A stretch of DNA of 61,366 nucleotides from NCBI GenBank assembly GCA_031403955.1, contig JANNGR010000450.1, positions 1-61,366 on the forward strand, given 5' to 3'. This DNA is from CAISIP01 sp031403955. Lineage in GTDB: Bacteria > Pseudomonadota > Gammaproteobacteria > Burkholderiales > Burkholderiaceae_C. This document shows positions 33,049 to 41,627 of the stretch, in pieces. A program made the translations under genes and the position numbers. Position 1 is the first letter of the stretch; each line of letters begins with the position of its first letter. Below the pieces are notes generated by a model. The model saw only the letters and a program-made list of their open reading frames with translations, did no database searches and had not been told where the DNA came from.

Positions 33049-34122
33049 ATGACGATTTTCGTAACCGGCGGTGCCGGATTCATTGGAAGCAATTTTGTTC
33101 TGGACTGGCTCGGTCAATCCGACGAGCCGGTGGTCAATCTCGACAAGCTTACTTATGCGGGCAACCTGCAAAACCTGGCAACACTTTCGGGTGATGCGCG
33201 GCATGTGTTTGTGCAGGGCGACTTTGGCGACGCGGCGCTGGTGGGCCGGTTGCTGGCACACCACCAGCCGCGCGCCGTGGTGAACTTCGCGGCCGAGTCG
33301 CATGTGGACCGTTCCATCCACGGGCCGGGTGAGTTCATCCAGACCAATATCGTGGGCACCTTCAATTTACTCGAGTCGGTGCGGGCCTACTGGGGTGGTT
33401 TGGGTGCCGCGGCGAAAGCCGCGTGGCGGCTGCTGCATGTATCCACCGACGAGGTGTATGGCTCGCTGGCCAAAGCCGACCCGGCTTTCACCGAGACCAA
33501 CCGTTACGAGCCCAACAGCCCGTACTCGGCCTCCAAGGCGGCCAGCGACCACCTGGTGCGTGCCTACCACCACACCTACGGGCTGCCAGTACTGACCACC
33601 AATTGCTCCAACAACTACGGGCCGTTTCACTTCCCCGAAAAACTGATCCCACTGATGATCGTGAACGCCCAGGCAGGCAAACCGCTGCCGGTGTATGGCG
33701 ACGGCCAGCAGATTCGCGACTGGCTTTATGTGAAAGACCATTGCAGTGCGATCCGCCGCGTGCTGGATGCAGGCCAGATTGGTGAAACCTACAACGTCGG
33801 CGGCTGGAACGAAATGCCCAATCTCGATATCGTGCACACCGTATGCGCTTTGCTCGATGCGTTAAAGCCACGCGCTGACGGCAACCCCTACAAGGACCAG
33901 ATTACCTATGTGGCCGACCGGCCCGGCCATGACCGGCGCTACGCCATCGACGCGCGCAAGATAGAACAACAGCTAGGCTGGAAGCCGGCTGAAACCTTTG
34001 CGACCGGCATCCGCAAGACGGTGCAGTGGTACCTGGACAACCAGGCATGGGTAGCCAATGTGCAAAGCGGCGGCTACCGCGACTGGCTGGCCAAGCAGTA
34101 CGGCGTGCAGGCCGCGGCATGA
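33049..34122 (+). CDS. rfbB: dTDP-glucose 4,6-dehydratase
   Basis: A 357-residue extended SDR that converts dTDP-glucose to dTDP-4-keto-6-deoxyglucose, the second step of dTDP-L-rhamnose synthesis. NAD-binding is by GGAGFIGSN, the active site is YSASK, and HVSTDEVYGSL is typical. ATG 33049 starts at the conserved MTIFVTGGAGF. It is the first gene of a tightly coupled rfbB-D-A-C block; its stop overlaps the rfbD ATG by 4 bases. Confidence 0.97.
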   Translation: MTIFVTGGAGFIGSNFVLDWLGQSDEPVVNLDKLTYAGNLQNLATLSGDARHVFVQGDFGDAALVGRLLAHHQPRAVVNFAAESHVDRSIHGPGEFIQTNIVGTFNLLESVRAYWGGLGAAAKAAWRLLHVSTDEVYGSLAKADPAFTETNRYEPNSPYSASKAASDHLVRAYHHTYGLPVLTTNCSNNYGPFHFPEKLIPLMIVNAQAGKPLPVYGDGQQIRDWLYVKDHCSAIRRVLDAGQIGETYNVGGWNEMPNLDIVHTVCALLDALKPRADGNPYKDQITYVADRPGHDRRYAIDARKIEQQLGWKPAETFATGIRKTVQWYLDNQAWVANVQSGGYRDWLAKQYGVQAAA

Positions 34123-35033
34123 AGATCCTGCTGTTTGGCCGCGGTGGCCAGGTGGGCTGGGAACTGCAACGCAGCCTCGCTGTACTCGGCGAGTTGATCG
34201 CCGTGGACTTTGACCCGGGCGCCAACCCCGACCGGTTATGCGGCGACTTCAGCAACCTCGCAGGCGTGGCCGAGACCGTGCGCCGGATCGCGCCAGACGT
34301 AATTGTGAACGCCGCGGCGCACACAGCAGTCGACAAGGCAGAGGGCCAGCCGGAGCTGGCCCGGATGCTGAATGCGCTGGCGCCAGGGGTGCTGGCCACG
34401 GAAGCACAAAAACTCGGCGCCTGGCTGGTGCACTACTCGACCGACTATGTATTTGACGGCAGCGGCCAGAACCCATGGCGAGAGATTGACGCCACCGGCC
34501 CTTTGAGTGTTTACGGACAAACCAAGCTGGAGGGTGAACAAGCGGTGGCTGGCTGCGCCAAACACCTTATTTTCCGGACCAGTTGGGTCTACGCTGCACG
34601 CGGCGGTAATTTTGCCAAGACCATGCTGAGACTGGCCGGGGAACGTGAAGCGTTAACCGTCATCAACGACCAGTTTGGCGCACCGACATCGGCCGAGTTG
34701 CTGGCCGATGTGACGGCCCTGGCAATACGCGCCGCGATGGTCGATCCACAACTCGCCGGGCTGTACCACTGCGTGGCTGGCGGCCAGACCAGTTGGCATG
34801 CTTATGCCTGCTACGTACTCGACCAGGCACGTGCGCTGGGCTGGGAGTTGAAGGCTGGGCCGGCCCAGGTGGCGATGGTTGCTACATCCGCCTACCCTAC
34901 CCCGGCTCGCCGACCCTTGAACTCTCGCCTCGACACCACGAAGCTGCAAGCCGCTTTTGGCTTGCACTTGCCGCATTGGCAGGTGCACGCCAAGCGGATG
35001 CTGGAAGAAATTACCCCGACAAGTGCCTCATGA
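34119..35033 (+). CDS. rfbD: dTDP-4-dehydrorhamnose reductase
   Basis: A 304-residue SDR-fold enzyme catalysing the last step to dTDP-L-rhamnose. Family landmarks are the N-terminal FGRGGQVGWELQ, VNAAAHTAVDKAE, the STDYVFDG segment and the active-site YGQTK. Overlaps of 4 bases with rfbB and rfbA at its two ends show translational coupling. Confidence 0.96.
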   Translation: MKILLFGRGGQVGWELQRSLAVLGELIAVDFDPGANPDRLCGDFSNLAGVAETVRRIAPDVIVNAAAHTAVDKAEGQPELARMLNALAPGVLATEAQKLGAWLVHYSTDYVFDGSGQNPWREIDATGPLSVYGQTKLEGEQAVAGCAKHLIFRTSWVYAARGGNFAKTMLRLAGEREALTVINDQFGAPTSAELLADVTALAIRAAMVDPQLAGLYHCVAGGQTSWHAYACYVLDQARALGWELKAGPAQVAMVATSAYPTPARRPLNSRLDTTKLQAAFGLHLPHWQVHAKRMLEEITPTSAS

Positions 35034-35941
35034 CCATTACCACGCCACCATCCAACAACACCGCGCGCAAGGGCATCATCCTGGCCGGTGGCTCCGGCTC
35101 GCGCCTGTACCCGGCTACCCAGGCGGTGAGCAAACAGTTATTGCCAATTTATGACAAGCCGATGATCTATTACCCGCTCAGCGCCCTGCTGCTAGCGGGT
35201 ATTCGTGAGGTGCTGGTGATATCAACGCCGCAGGATACGCCGCGTTTTGAGCAGTTGTTGGGCGACGGCAGCCAATGGGGCATCAACCTGAGTTACGCGG
35301 TGCAGCCATCGCCCGATGGACTGGCACAGGCGTTTTTGATTGGCGAGAAATTCCTGGCCGGCGCGCCAAGTTCGCTGGTGCTGGGCGACAACATTTTTTA
35401 TGGGCACGACTTTGCGGCATTGCTGCACAAGGCCACTCAGCAAACCCATGGTGCAACGGTATTTGCGTATGCCGTGCAAGATCCCGAGCGTTACGGCGTG
35501 GTCGAGTTTGATGCCGCCGGCCGAGCCATCAGCCTGGAAGAAAAGCCCAAGGCCCCGAAGTCGCGCTATGCGGTAACAGGCCTGTATTTCTATGACGATC
35601 AGGTGGTCGATCTGGCCAAGCGCGTTAAGCCTTCAGCGCGCGGAGAACTGGAAATTACCGACTTGAACCGCCTGTACCTGGACCAGGGGTCGCTGGACGT
35701 ACAGACCATGGGCCGTGGTTATGCCTGGTTGGACACCGGCACGCACGAGTCGATGCTGGAGGCCAGCCAGTTCATCCATACGATCGAAAACCGCCAGGGT
35801 GTCAAAGTCGCGGCACCGGAAGAGATCGCGTGGCGGCAGGGTTGGATTGATGATGCGCGGCTGGAAGTGCTGGCCCAGTCGCTAGCCAAATCTGGCTACG
35901 GCCAGTACCTGCTGCGGCTGCTTAGGGAAAAGACCTTCTGA
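35030..35941 (+). CDS. rfbA: Glucose-1-phosphate thymidylyltransferase
   Basis: A 303-residue nucleotidyltransferase making dTDP-glucose from dTTP and glucose-1-phosphate. The activation loop GGSGSRLYPAT and KQLLPIYDKPMIYYPLS are diagnostic, as is LGDNIFYGHD. It has a short variable N-terminal tail before the core. The start at 35030 overlaps rfbD by 4 bases and its stop overlaps rfbC by 1 base. Confidence 0.97.
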   Translation: MTITTPPSNNTARKGIILAGGSGSRLYPATQAVSKQLLPIYDKPMIYYPLSALLLAGIREVLVISTPQDTPRFEQLLGDGSQWGINLSYAVQPSPDGLAQAFLIGEKFLAGAPSSLVLGDNIFYGHDFAALLHKATQQTHGATVFAYAVQDPERYGVVEFDAAGRAISLEEKPKAPKSRYAVTGLYFYDDQVVDLAKRVKPSARGELEITDLNRLYLDQGSLDVQTMGRGYAWLDTGTHESMLEASQFIHTIENRQGVKVAAPEEIAWRQGWIDDARLEVLAQSLAKSGYGQYLLRLLREKTF

Positions 35942-36489
35942 TGAAAATCACTGCCTGCCGGATATCGGATGTGTTGTTGATGGAGCCGCGCGTGTTCGGG
36001 GACGAGCGCGGGTTTTTCTTTGAAAGTTTCAACCAGCGCGCCTTCAACCAGGCCACCGGACTGAATCTGGATTTCGTCCAGGACAACCATTCCCGTTCAG
36101 CGCGCAATGTATTGCGCGGCTTGCACTACCAGGTAAACCAGCCTCAGGGGAAACTGGTGCGGGTGGTGGCAGGTGAAGTGTTTGACGTGGCGGTGGATAT
36201 CCGCCGCAACTCTCCGACCTTTGGAAAATGGGCCGGCGAATTGCTGTCGGCCGCCAACAAACGGCAACTGTGGGTGCCGCCCGGCCTGGCGCATGGGTTC
36301 CTGGTGCTGTCTGACAGCGCCGAATTCCTCTACAAGACCACCGACTATTACGCGCCGGAGCATGAACGCTGCATCGCCTGGAACGACCCCACGCTGGCCA
36401 TCGACTGGCCAATAATCGACGGGGCACCTCTGTTATCTGATAAAGACGCCGCCGGGCGGGCGCTCCTTGCAGCCGACTTGTTTGATTAG
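35941..36489 (+). CDS. rfbC: dTDP-4-dehydrorhamnose 3,5-epimerase
   Basis: A 182-residue cupin-fold epimerase acting between RfbB and RfbD in dTDP-rhamnose synthesis. Family segments are FGDERGFFFESFN, VQDNHSRSARNVLRGLHYQ with the catalytic His, and WVPPGLAHGFLVLS. The start overlaps the rfbA stop by one base (TGATG). wecB follows after 20 bases. Confidence 0.97.
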   Translation: MKITACRISDVLLMEPRVFGDERGFFFESFNQRAFNQATGLNLDFVQDNHSRSARNVLRGLHYQVNQPQGKLVRVVAGEVFDVAVDIRRNSPTFGKWAGELLSAANKRQLWVPPGLAHGFLVLSDSAEFLYKTTDYYAPEHERCIAWNDPTLAIDWPIIDGAPLLSDKDAAGRALLAADLFD

Positions 36490-36509
36490 CAAGCGCTAGA
36501 TCTGGGCGC

Positions 36510-37628
36510 ATGAAAACCATCTACCTGGTTGCCGGCGCGCGGCCCAACTTCATGAAAATCGCGCCGATCGTGCGCGCCTTGCGCTCGCACGGCGGCCTGG
36601 CATACCAGATCATTCACACCGGCCAGCATTACGACCGGGAAATGAACGACGTGTTCTTTGAAGAGTTGGGCATTCCGCAGCCCGATGTCTTCATGTCAGC
36701 GGGTGGTGGTAGCCATGCCCAGCAAACCGGCAAGATCATGGTGGCCTTCGAGGAGTTGTGCCAGTCCGAGCGACCGGCTGCGGTGCTCGTGGTTGGCGAT
36801 GTGAACTCCACGCTGGCGTGTTCGATTGTGGCCAAAAAGCTGAACATACCGGTAGCCCATGTGGAGGCCGGCCTGCGCAGTGGCGACATGGCTATGCCGG
36901 AGGAAATCAACCGGCTGGTGACCGACAGCATTTCAGACTGGTTCTTTGTGACCGAGCCCAGCGCCGTGGCGCACCTGCTGCGTGAGGGCAAGCCGCAGGC
37001 GGCGATTCACTATGTGGGCCATGTGATGGTCGACAACCTGCTCTATCAGGCCGGGAAATTGATCCATGCCGATACATCAGGTTTTGAAACCAGCGCCTAC
37101 AAGGCCACCCACACAACCAACGGCGGGCGTTACGGAGTGATCACGCTGCACCGCCCGAGCAATGTGGACAACGCGGCGATGATGCGGCGCATTGGCGGGG
37201 CTCTGACCGAGATCGCGACGGCCCTGCCCTTGATCTTTCCGGTCCATCCACGCACACGTGCCAACCTGGCGAAGTTCGGAATCGATCTGGGCCCCAACAT
37301 CACGCTGGTGGGGCCACAGGCCTACATGGCGTTCCTGAACCTTTGGAAAGACGCGGCCGTGGTGCTGACCGACAGCGGCGGCATGCAGGAAGAAACCACC
37401 GCGCTGGGCGTGCCGTGTATCACGATCCGCGAAAATACCGAGCGCCCGGTCACGGTGGAGGAAGGCACGAACGTGGTCGCGGGCACCGACCCTGCCGTCA
37501 TAGTCGCGCAAGCTCGCAAGATACTGCGCGGCGAGGGAAAACAAGGCCGCAGACCACACCTGTGGGACGGCAACGCCGCGGAGCGTATTGTGGACATACT
37601 GGCCAGGGTGGTGCCACAATCGAATTAA
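36510..37628 (+). CDS. wecB: UDP-N-acetylglucosamine 2-epimerase (non-hydrolysing)
   Basis: A 372-residue GT-B-fold epimerase interconverting UDP-GlcNAc and UDP-ManNAc. Motifs are the N-terminal GARPNFMKIAP, HTGQHYD, HVEAGLRSG, PVHPRTR and DSGGMQEE. It supplies ManNAc-type sugars for cell-surface polysaccharide. It follows the rfb block as a likely operon member. Its TAA stop lies inside the left arm of the paa operator, so the polysaccharide unit abuts the paa operon with no spare sequence. Confidence 0.96.
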   Translation: MKTIYLVAGARPNFMKIAPIVRALRSHGGLAYQIIHTGQHYDREMNDVFFEELGIPQPDVFMSAGGGSHAQQTGKIMVAFEELCQSERPAAVLVVGDVNSTLACSIVAKKLNIPVAHVEAGLRSGDMAMPEEINRLVTDSISDWFFVTEPSAVAHLLREGKPQAAIHYVGHVMVDNLLYQAGKLIHADTSGFETSAYKATHTTNGGRYGVITLHRPSNVDNAAMMRRIGGALTEIATALPLIFPVHPRTRANLAKFGIDLGPNITLVGPQAYMAFLNLWKDAAVVLTDSGGMQEETTALGVPCITIRENTERPVTVEEGTNVVAGTDPAVIVAQARKILRGEGKQGRRPHLWDGNAAERIVDILARVVPQSN

Positions 37629-37658
37629 CCGACCAATCGGTCGGTTAATGGTTATACT
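37625..37658 (+). promoter_or_regulatory. paa promoter with a TetR-type (PaaR-like) palindromic operator
   Basis: TTAACCGACC (37625-37634) and GGTCGGTTAA (37639-37648) form a perfect 10-bp inverted repeat with a 4-base centre, immediately followed by the -10-like TATACT (37653-37658). The palindrome covers the -35 position, so a repressor bound there would block initiation. Betaproteobacterial paa operons are commonly controlled by the TetR-family PaaR, released by phenylacetyl-CoA. No paaR gene is in the window. The paaA GTG lies 39 bases past the -10. Confidence 0.75.
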
Positions 37659-37697
37659 GCACCCACGCCGGTCATTCGGGCGTCACAGGAGGCAGGC

Positions 37698-38720
37698 GTG
37701 TACACACAGGCTCTCGACATTGCGGACCAGTCCGCGGACCGTCAACCACAACCGCCGGAACGACCGGCCGGCAGCAACGATAACCGGGCGCAGGCCGCAT
37801 TTGACGCGACCATGGATGCCGACGGCAAGATCGAGCCGCAGGACTGGATGCCCGAGGCGTACCGCAAGACGCTGGTGCGCCAGATCAGCCAGCACGCGCA
37901 CAGCGAAATCATTGGCATGCAGCCCGAAGGAAACTGGATTTCGCGCGCTCCATCGCTCAAGCGCAAGGTGATCCTGATTGCCAAGGTGCAGGATGAAGGC
38001 GGCCACGGCCTGTATCTGTACGGAGCCGGCGAAACGCTGGGCACTTCACGCGAGCAGATGCTCGACGCCTTGCACGCCGGTCGGGCCAAATACAGTTCCA
38101 TCTTCAACTACCCGACACTCACCTGGGCTGACGTGGGCGTGATTGGCTGGCTGGTGGACGGTGCCGCGATCATGAACCAGATTCCGCTGTGCCGTTGCTC
38201 TTATGGGCCTTACGCGCGCGCGATGATTCGCATCTGCAAGGAAGAGTCGTTTCACCAGCGCCAGGGCTTCGAGAGCCTGATGACGATGATGGCCGGCACG
38301 TTTGAGCAACGCGCGATGGTGCAAGGCGCGGTAAACCGCTGGTGGTGGCCGGTGCTGGCGATGTTTGGCCCACCCGACAGCGACAGCCCGCACAGCGCGC
38401 AAGGCAGGCGATGGGGCATCAAACGCATTAGCAACGACGACTTGCGCCAGCGCTTCGTGGACGCCAGCGTGCCGCAAGCCAAGGTGCTGGGTGTCGAACT
38501 GCCGGACCCGGATCTGAAATGGAACGCGGCCAGCGGGCAACACGATTACGGCGCTATTGACTGGGACGAATTCTGGGCCACCGTCAACGGCAATGGCCCA
38601 TGTAACAAGGAACGTCTGGCAACCCGCGTCAAGGCCCACACCGACGGCCAGTGGGTACGCGACGCGGCACAAGCCTACGCCGGCAAGCAGCGCGCGGCGG
38701 CGATCCAGGTGGCGGCATGA
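37698..38720 (+). CDS. paaA: 1,2-phenylacetyl-CoA epoxidase, catalytic subunit PaaA
   Basis: A 340-residue diiron oxygenase subunit that epoxidises phenylacetyl-CoA. Its ferritin-like fold is marked by E-x-x-H motifs in VQDEGGHGLYLYGAGE and EESFHQRQGFE. It is the first gene of the five-gene multicomponent oxygenase operon, preceded by a palindromic operator. The start is GTG at 37698. The first 40 residues are variable. The stop overlaps paaB by 4 bases. Confidence 0.97.
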   Translation: MYTQALDIADQSADRQPQPPERPAGSNDNRAQAAFDATMDADGKIEPQDWMPEAYRKTLVRQISQHAHSEIIGMQPEGNWISRAPSLKRKVILIAKVQDEGGHGLYLYGAGETLGTSREQMLDALHAGRAKYSSIFNYPTLTWADVGVIGWLVDGAAIMNQIPLCRCSYGPYARAMIRICKEESFHQRQGFESLMTMMAGTFEQRAMVQGAVNRWWWPVLAMFGPPDSDSPHSAQGRRWGIKRISNDDLRQRFVDASVPQAKVLGVELPDPDLKWNAASGQHDYGAIDWDEFWATVNGNGPCNKERLATRVKAHTDGQWVRDAAQAYAGKQRAAAIQVAA

Positions 38721-39031
38721 GCGAGAGTACGAGTCAGGCGGCGCAATTCTCACGCGATTGGCCGCTGTGGGAGGTTTTTGTGCGCTCCAAGCAAGGCCTG
38801 GAGCACAAACACTGCGGCAGTCTGCACGCGTCAGACGCGGCACAAGCACTACAAATGGCCCGCGATGTGTACACCCGCCGCCAGGAGGGCGTCAGTATCT
38901 GGGTCGTGCCCTCCAGCGCCATCATCGCCAGCGCCCCCGAGGACAAGGCGGCCTTTTTTGAACCCATGGCTGACAAGATTTACCGCCACCCGACCTTCTA
39001 CAACATACCGGACGAAGTGGGCCACATGTGA
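38717..39031 (+). CDS. paaB: 1,2-phenylacetyl-CoA epoxidase subunit PaaB
   Basis: A 104-residue structural subunit of the epoxidase complex. Characteristic sequence is WPLWEVFVRSKQGLEHKHCGS and SIWVVPSSAI, ending PDEVGHM. ATG 38717 overlaps the paaA stop by 4 bases. It probably mediates assembly of the PaaA-PaaC heterodimers. Confidence 0.95.
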   Translation: MSESTSQAAQFSRDWPLWEVFVRSKQGLEHKHCGSLHASDAAQALQMARDVYTRRQEGVSIWVVPSSAIIASAPEDKAAFFEPMADKIYRHPTFYNIPDEVGHM

Positions 39032-39873
39032 TGGCCGCACATCTGGACTACATACTGCATCTGGCCGACAACGCGCTGGTTCTGGGTCAGCGTAACGCCG
39101 AATGGTGTGGCCATGGACCGGTGCTGGAAGAAGACATTGCGCTGGCCAATATCAGTCTGGACCTGATCGGACAGGCGCGGCTGTTGTACCAGCACGCGGC
39201 GGAGATGGCGCCCTCGCGTCAACTGGCCCCGCACCGGCCGGGGCTTGCCGCTGGTCCAGCACCGGTGATCACCGAAGACACACTAGCCTATTTCCGCGAC
39301 GCGCAGGAATTCAGGAACTACACCTTGCTCGAGTTACCGCATTTCCCCGCTTGCATCGGGCCATTGGCGGCAACCGCGCGTACCGAACGCGATTACGCCA
39401 CGACGATCGTTCGCAATTTTTTATATAGCGCCCTGATGCTCCTGCTGTGGGACGCGTTGCAGCAGTCCAGCGACCCGCAACTGGCGGCAATCGCGGCCAA
39501 ATCGCTAAAGGAAGTGCGCTACCACCTGCGGCACAGCCATGACTGGCTGCTGCGGCTGGGCGACGGCACGCCAGAGTCGCACGCCCGAACCCAAGCCGCG
39601 GTTGACCACTTGTTGCCCTACACGCAAGAGTTCTGGACCCCATCGGTGATAGAAACAAACGCTTGCGCCGCTGGCGTCGGTGTCGACATGGCTGGCCTGC
39701 AACAGCCATGGGACGCATTAATCGACGAGGCATTGGAGCAAGCCACTTTGCGCCGAGCGGCTTCGGCCGGTTATGTGACCCAGGGCAAACAGGGGAGCCA
39801 CTCGGAACACCTTAGTTACCTGCTGGGGGAAATGCAGGGCCTGGCGCGGCTGCATCCTGGCGCGACGTGGTGA
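39031..39873 (+). CDS. paaC: 1,2-phenylacetyl-CoA epoxidase subunit PaaC
   Basis: A 280-residue ferritin-like partner of PaaA that stabilises the catalytic subunit but lacks a functional diiron site in the family. Segments such as LADNALVLGQRNAEWCGHGP, DIALANISLDLIGQARLL and RVRYHLRHSHDWLLRLGDGT-like sequence (here EVRYHLRHSHDWLLRLG) are typical. ATG 39031 overlaps the paaB stop by one base (TGATG); an in-frame GTG lies 3 bases earlier. Confidence 0.96.
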   Translation: MAAHLDYILHLADNALVLGQRNAEWCGHGPVLEEDIALANISLDLIGQARLLYQHAAEMAPSRQLAPHRPGLAAGPAPVITEDTLAYFRDAQEFRNYTLLELPHFPACIGPLAATARTERDYATTIVRNFLYSALMLLLWDALQQSSDPQLAAIAAKSLKEVRYHLRHSHDWLLRLGDGTPESHARTQAAVDHLLPYTQEFWTPSVIETNACAAGVGVDMAGLQQPWDALIDEALEQATLRRAASAGYVTQGKQGSHSEHLSYLLGEMQGLARLHPGATW

Positions 39874-40409
39874 TGGTCGCCAATCCCCCGTTGACGCTGG
39901 AGCAAGTCGAAGAGATCTTGCACCGCATTCCCGACCCGGAGATTCCGGTCGTAAGCATTCGGGAATTGGGCATCTTGCGCGCTGTCCAATGGTGTACCGA
40001 CGCTGCTGGCGCTGCGCGCCTGGACGTGGTGCTTACGCCAACTTACAGCGGCTGCCCTGCGATGGGCCAGATTGAAGATGATGTGCGTGCCGCGCTGGCG
40101 CGCCATGGTGTGCAAGCAACTATCCGGACCCAACTGGCTCCCGCCTGGACCACCGACTGGATCACACCACAGGCCAAGGACAAGCTGCGCGCCTACGGCA
40201 TAGCGCCACCACACGTTACTGGCGGCACGCACCGGCCGGTTCTTTTTGCCAGCCGCAAACTTGCGACAGACGCCTCCAAACCGATCCCCTGCCCCCAGTG
40301 CGGTTCTGTCGACACTACCGAGACCTCCCATTTTGGTTCTACCGCATGCAAGGCGCTTTACAAGTGCCTCAGCTGCCTGGAGCCTTTTGATTACTTCAAA
40401 CCCTACTGA
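39873..40409 (+). CDS. paaD: 1,2-phenylacetyl-CoA epoxidase subunit PaaD
   Basis: A 178-residue MIP18/DUF59-type protein with a C-terminal zinc ribbon, probably maturing the metal or Fe-S centres of the epoxidase system. The N-terminal domain has IPDPEIPVVSIRELGIL and the TPTYSGCPAM cysteine. The C-terminus has CPQC and CLSC pairs around TSHFGSTACKALY. It overlaps paaC by one base. Confidence 0.95.
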   Translation: MVANPPLTLEQVEEILHRIPDPEIPVVSIRELGILRAVQWCTDAAGAARLDVVLTPTYSGCPAMGQIEDDVRAALARHGVQATIRTQLAPAWTTDWITPQAKDKLRAYGIAPPHVTGGTHRPVLFASRKLATDASKPIPCPQCGSVDTTETSHFGSTACKALYKCLSCLEPFDYFKPY

Positions 40410-40463
40410 CCACCGGCAGTACGTACCGCAGTGCACGTTGCAGGCTCGGTGCGCACCCCATTC

Positions 40464-41561
40464 ATGATTCCCAGCTTCCACAAACTTCTCGTCAAGAGCG
40501 TCAGCGCCGAAGCCGCCGGCGCGGTCGCGGTCACGTTTGCGATCGCGCCGGAGCTGCGCGACCGGTTTGGCTTCAGTCCGGGGCAGTTCCTGACATTGCG
40601 CGCCAACATTGAGGGCACGGCGGTGCGCCGCAGTTACTCCATCTGCAGCAGCACCGATCGCTTTGACCGCGACCAGGAAATCGAGGTCGGCATCAAGCCG
40701 GTGCCAGGCGGCGTGTTTTCCAATTGGGCGGTAAACCTGCGGCCCGGTGACAACGTGGAGGTTATGCCGCCCGAGGGCCGTTTCACGCCGCGTGCGGCGC
40801 TGGCTACACGCAGCATGCATCGCGTAGGCTTCGCGGCGGGATCGGGCATCACGCCGATTCTGTCCATCCTGCGCAGCACCTTGCAAGCCGATCCGGACTG
40901 CCGCTTCAGTTTGGTGTACGGCAACCAGCGCCTGGGTTCCATCATGTTCAACGAAGCCTTGCAGGACCTGAAGGACAGCTACCCGGCGCGGCTGACGCTG
41001 ATTCACCTGCTTTCGCGCCAGGCACAGGAGGTCGCGTTGTTCAACGGACGAATCGACGCCGGCAAGCTGTCTCAGCTTCTGGCATCCCTGCTGCCTGCGG
41101 CAGATATGGACGAGGTATTCATCTGCGGCCCGCAAGGCATGATAGAAACGGTCGAACATGCCCTGCTGGGCGCGGGCGTGTCGAAGCAACGCATCCACGC
41201 CGAACGGTTCTTCGTGGACGGCGCGCCACCCAGCACCAGAGCCACCAGTCTCGCAGCTACCGGCCCCGATCCCCAACCCGCGGACTGTTCGCTGCAAGTG
41301 GTACTGGATGGAAAAACCCACACTTTTGCGCTGTCGCACGAAGACAAGGTGCTGGATATCGCGCTCGCGGCCGGCCTGGATCTGCCTTATGCGTGCCGCG
41401 GCGGCGTATGCTGCACCTGCCGCGCCCGGGTGCTTGAAGGCAAGGTGCGGATGGAGAAAAACTTCACGCTGGAACAATGGGAGGTGGACAAAGGATTTGT
41501 GCTGACCTGCCAGTCGCGTCCATTGACACGGTCGGTGGTGGTGAGTTACGACGAGCGCTAG
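40464..41561 (+). CDS. paaE: 1,2-phenylacetyl-CoA epoxidase reductase subunit PaaE
   Basis: A 365-residue NADPH-dependent reductase feeding electrons to PaaA. It has an FAD-binding motif RRSYSICSS, an NAD-binding GSGITPILSIL and a C-terminal 2Fe-2S plant-type ferredoxin domain (CRGGVCCTC plus distal Cys in LTCQSRP). ATG 40464 is preferred to the GTG at 40431 because the family starts near FHKL. It is the last paa gene here, with no paaG, paaZ, paaF, paaJ or paaK nearby. Confidence 0.96.
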   Translation: MIPSFHKLLVKSVSAEAAGAVAVTFAIAPELRDRFGFSPGQFLTLRANIEGTAVRRSYSICSSTDRFDRDQEIEVGIKPVPGGVFSNWAVNLRPGDNVEVMPPEGRFTPRAALATRSMHRVGFAAGSGITPILSILRSTLQADPDCRFSLVYGNQRLGSIMFNEALQDLKDSYPARLTLIHLLSRQAQEVALFNGRIDAGKLSQLLASLLPAADMDEVFICGPQGMIETVEHALLGAGVSKQRIHAERFFVDGAPPSTRATSLAATGPDPQPADCSLQVVLDGKTHTFALSHEDKVLDIALAAGLDLPYACRGGVCCTCRARVLEGKVRMEKNFTLEQWEVDKGFVLTCQSRPLTRSVVVSYDER

Positions 41562-41627
41562 CCGCGCTGCCAGCGTATATCGACCTGCACTAAACTCGTT
41601 GCCAGACAAAACCCGGGGGAGGTACGC

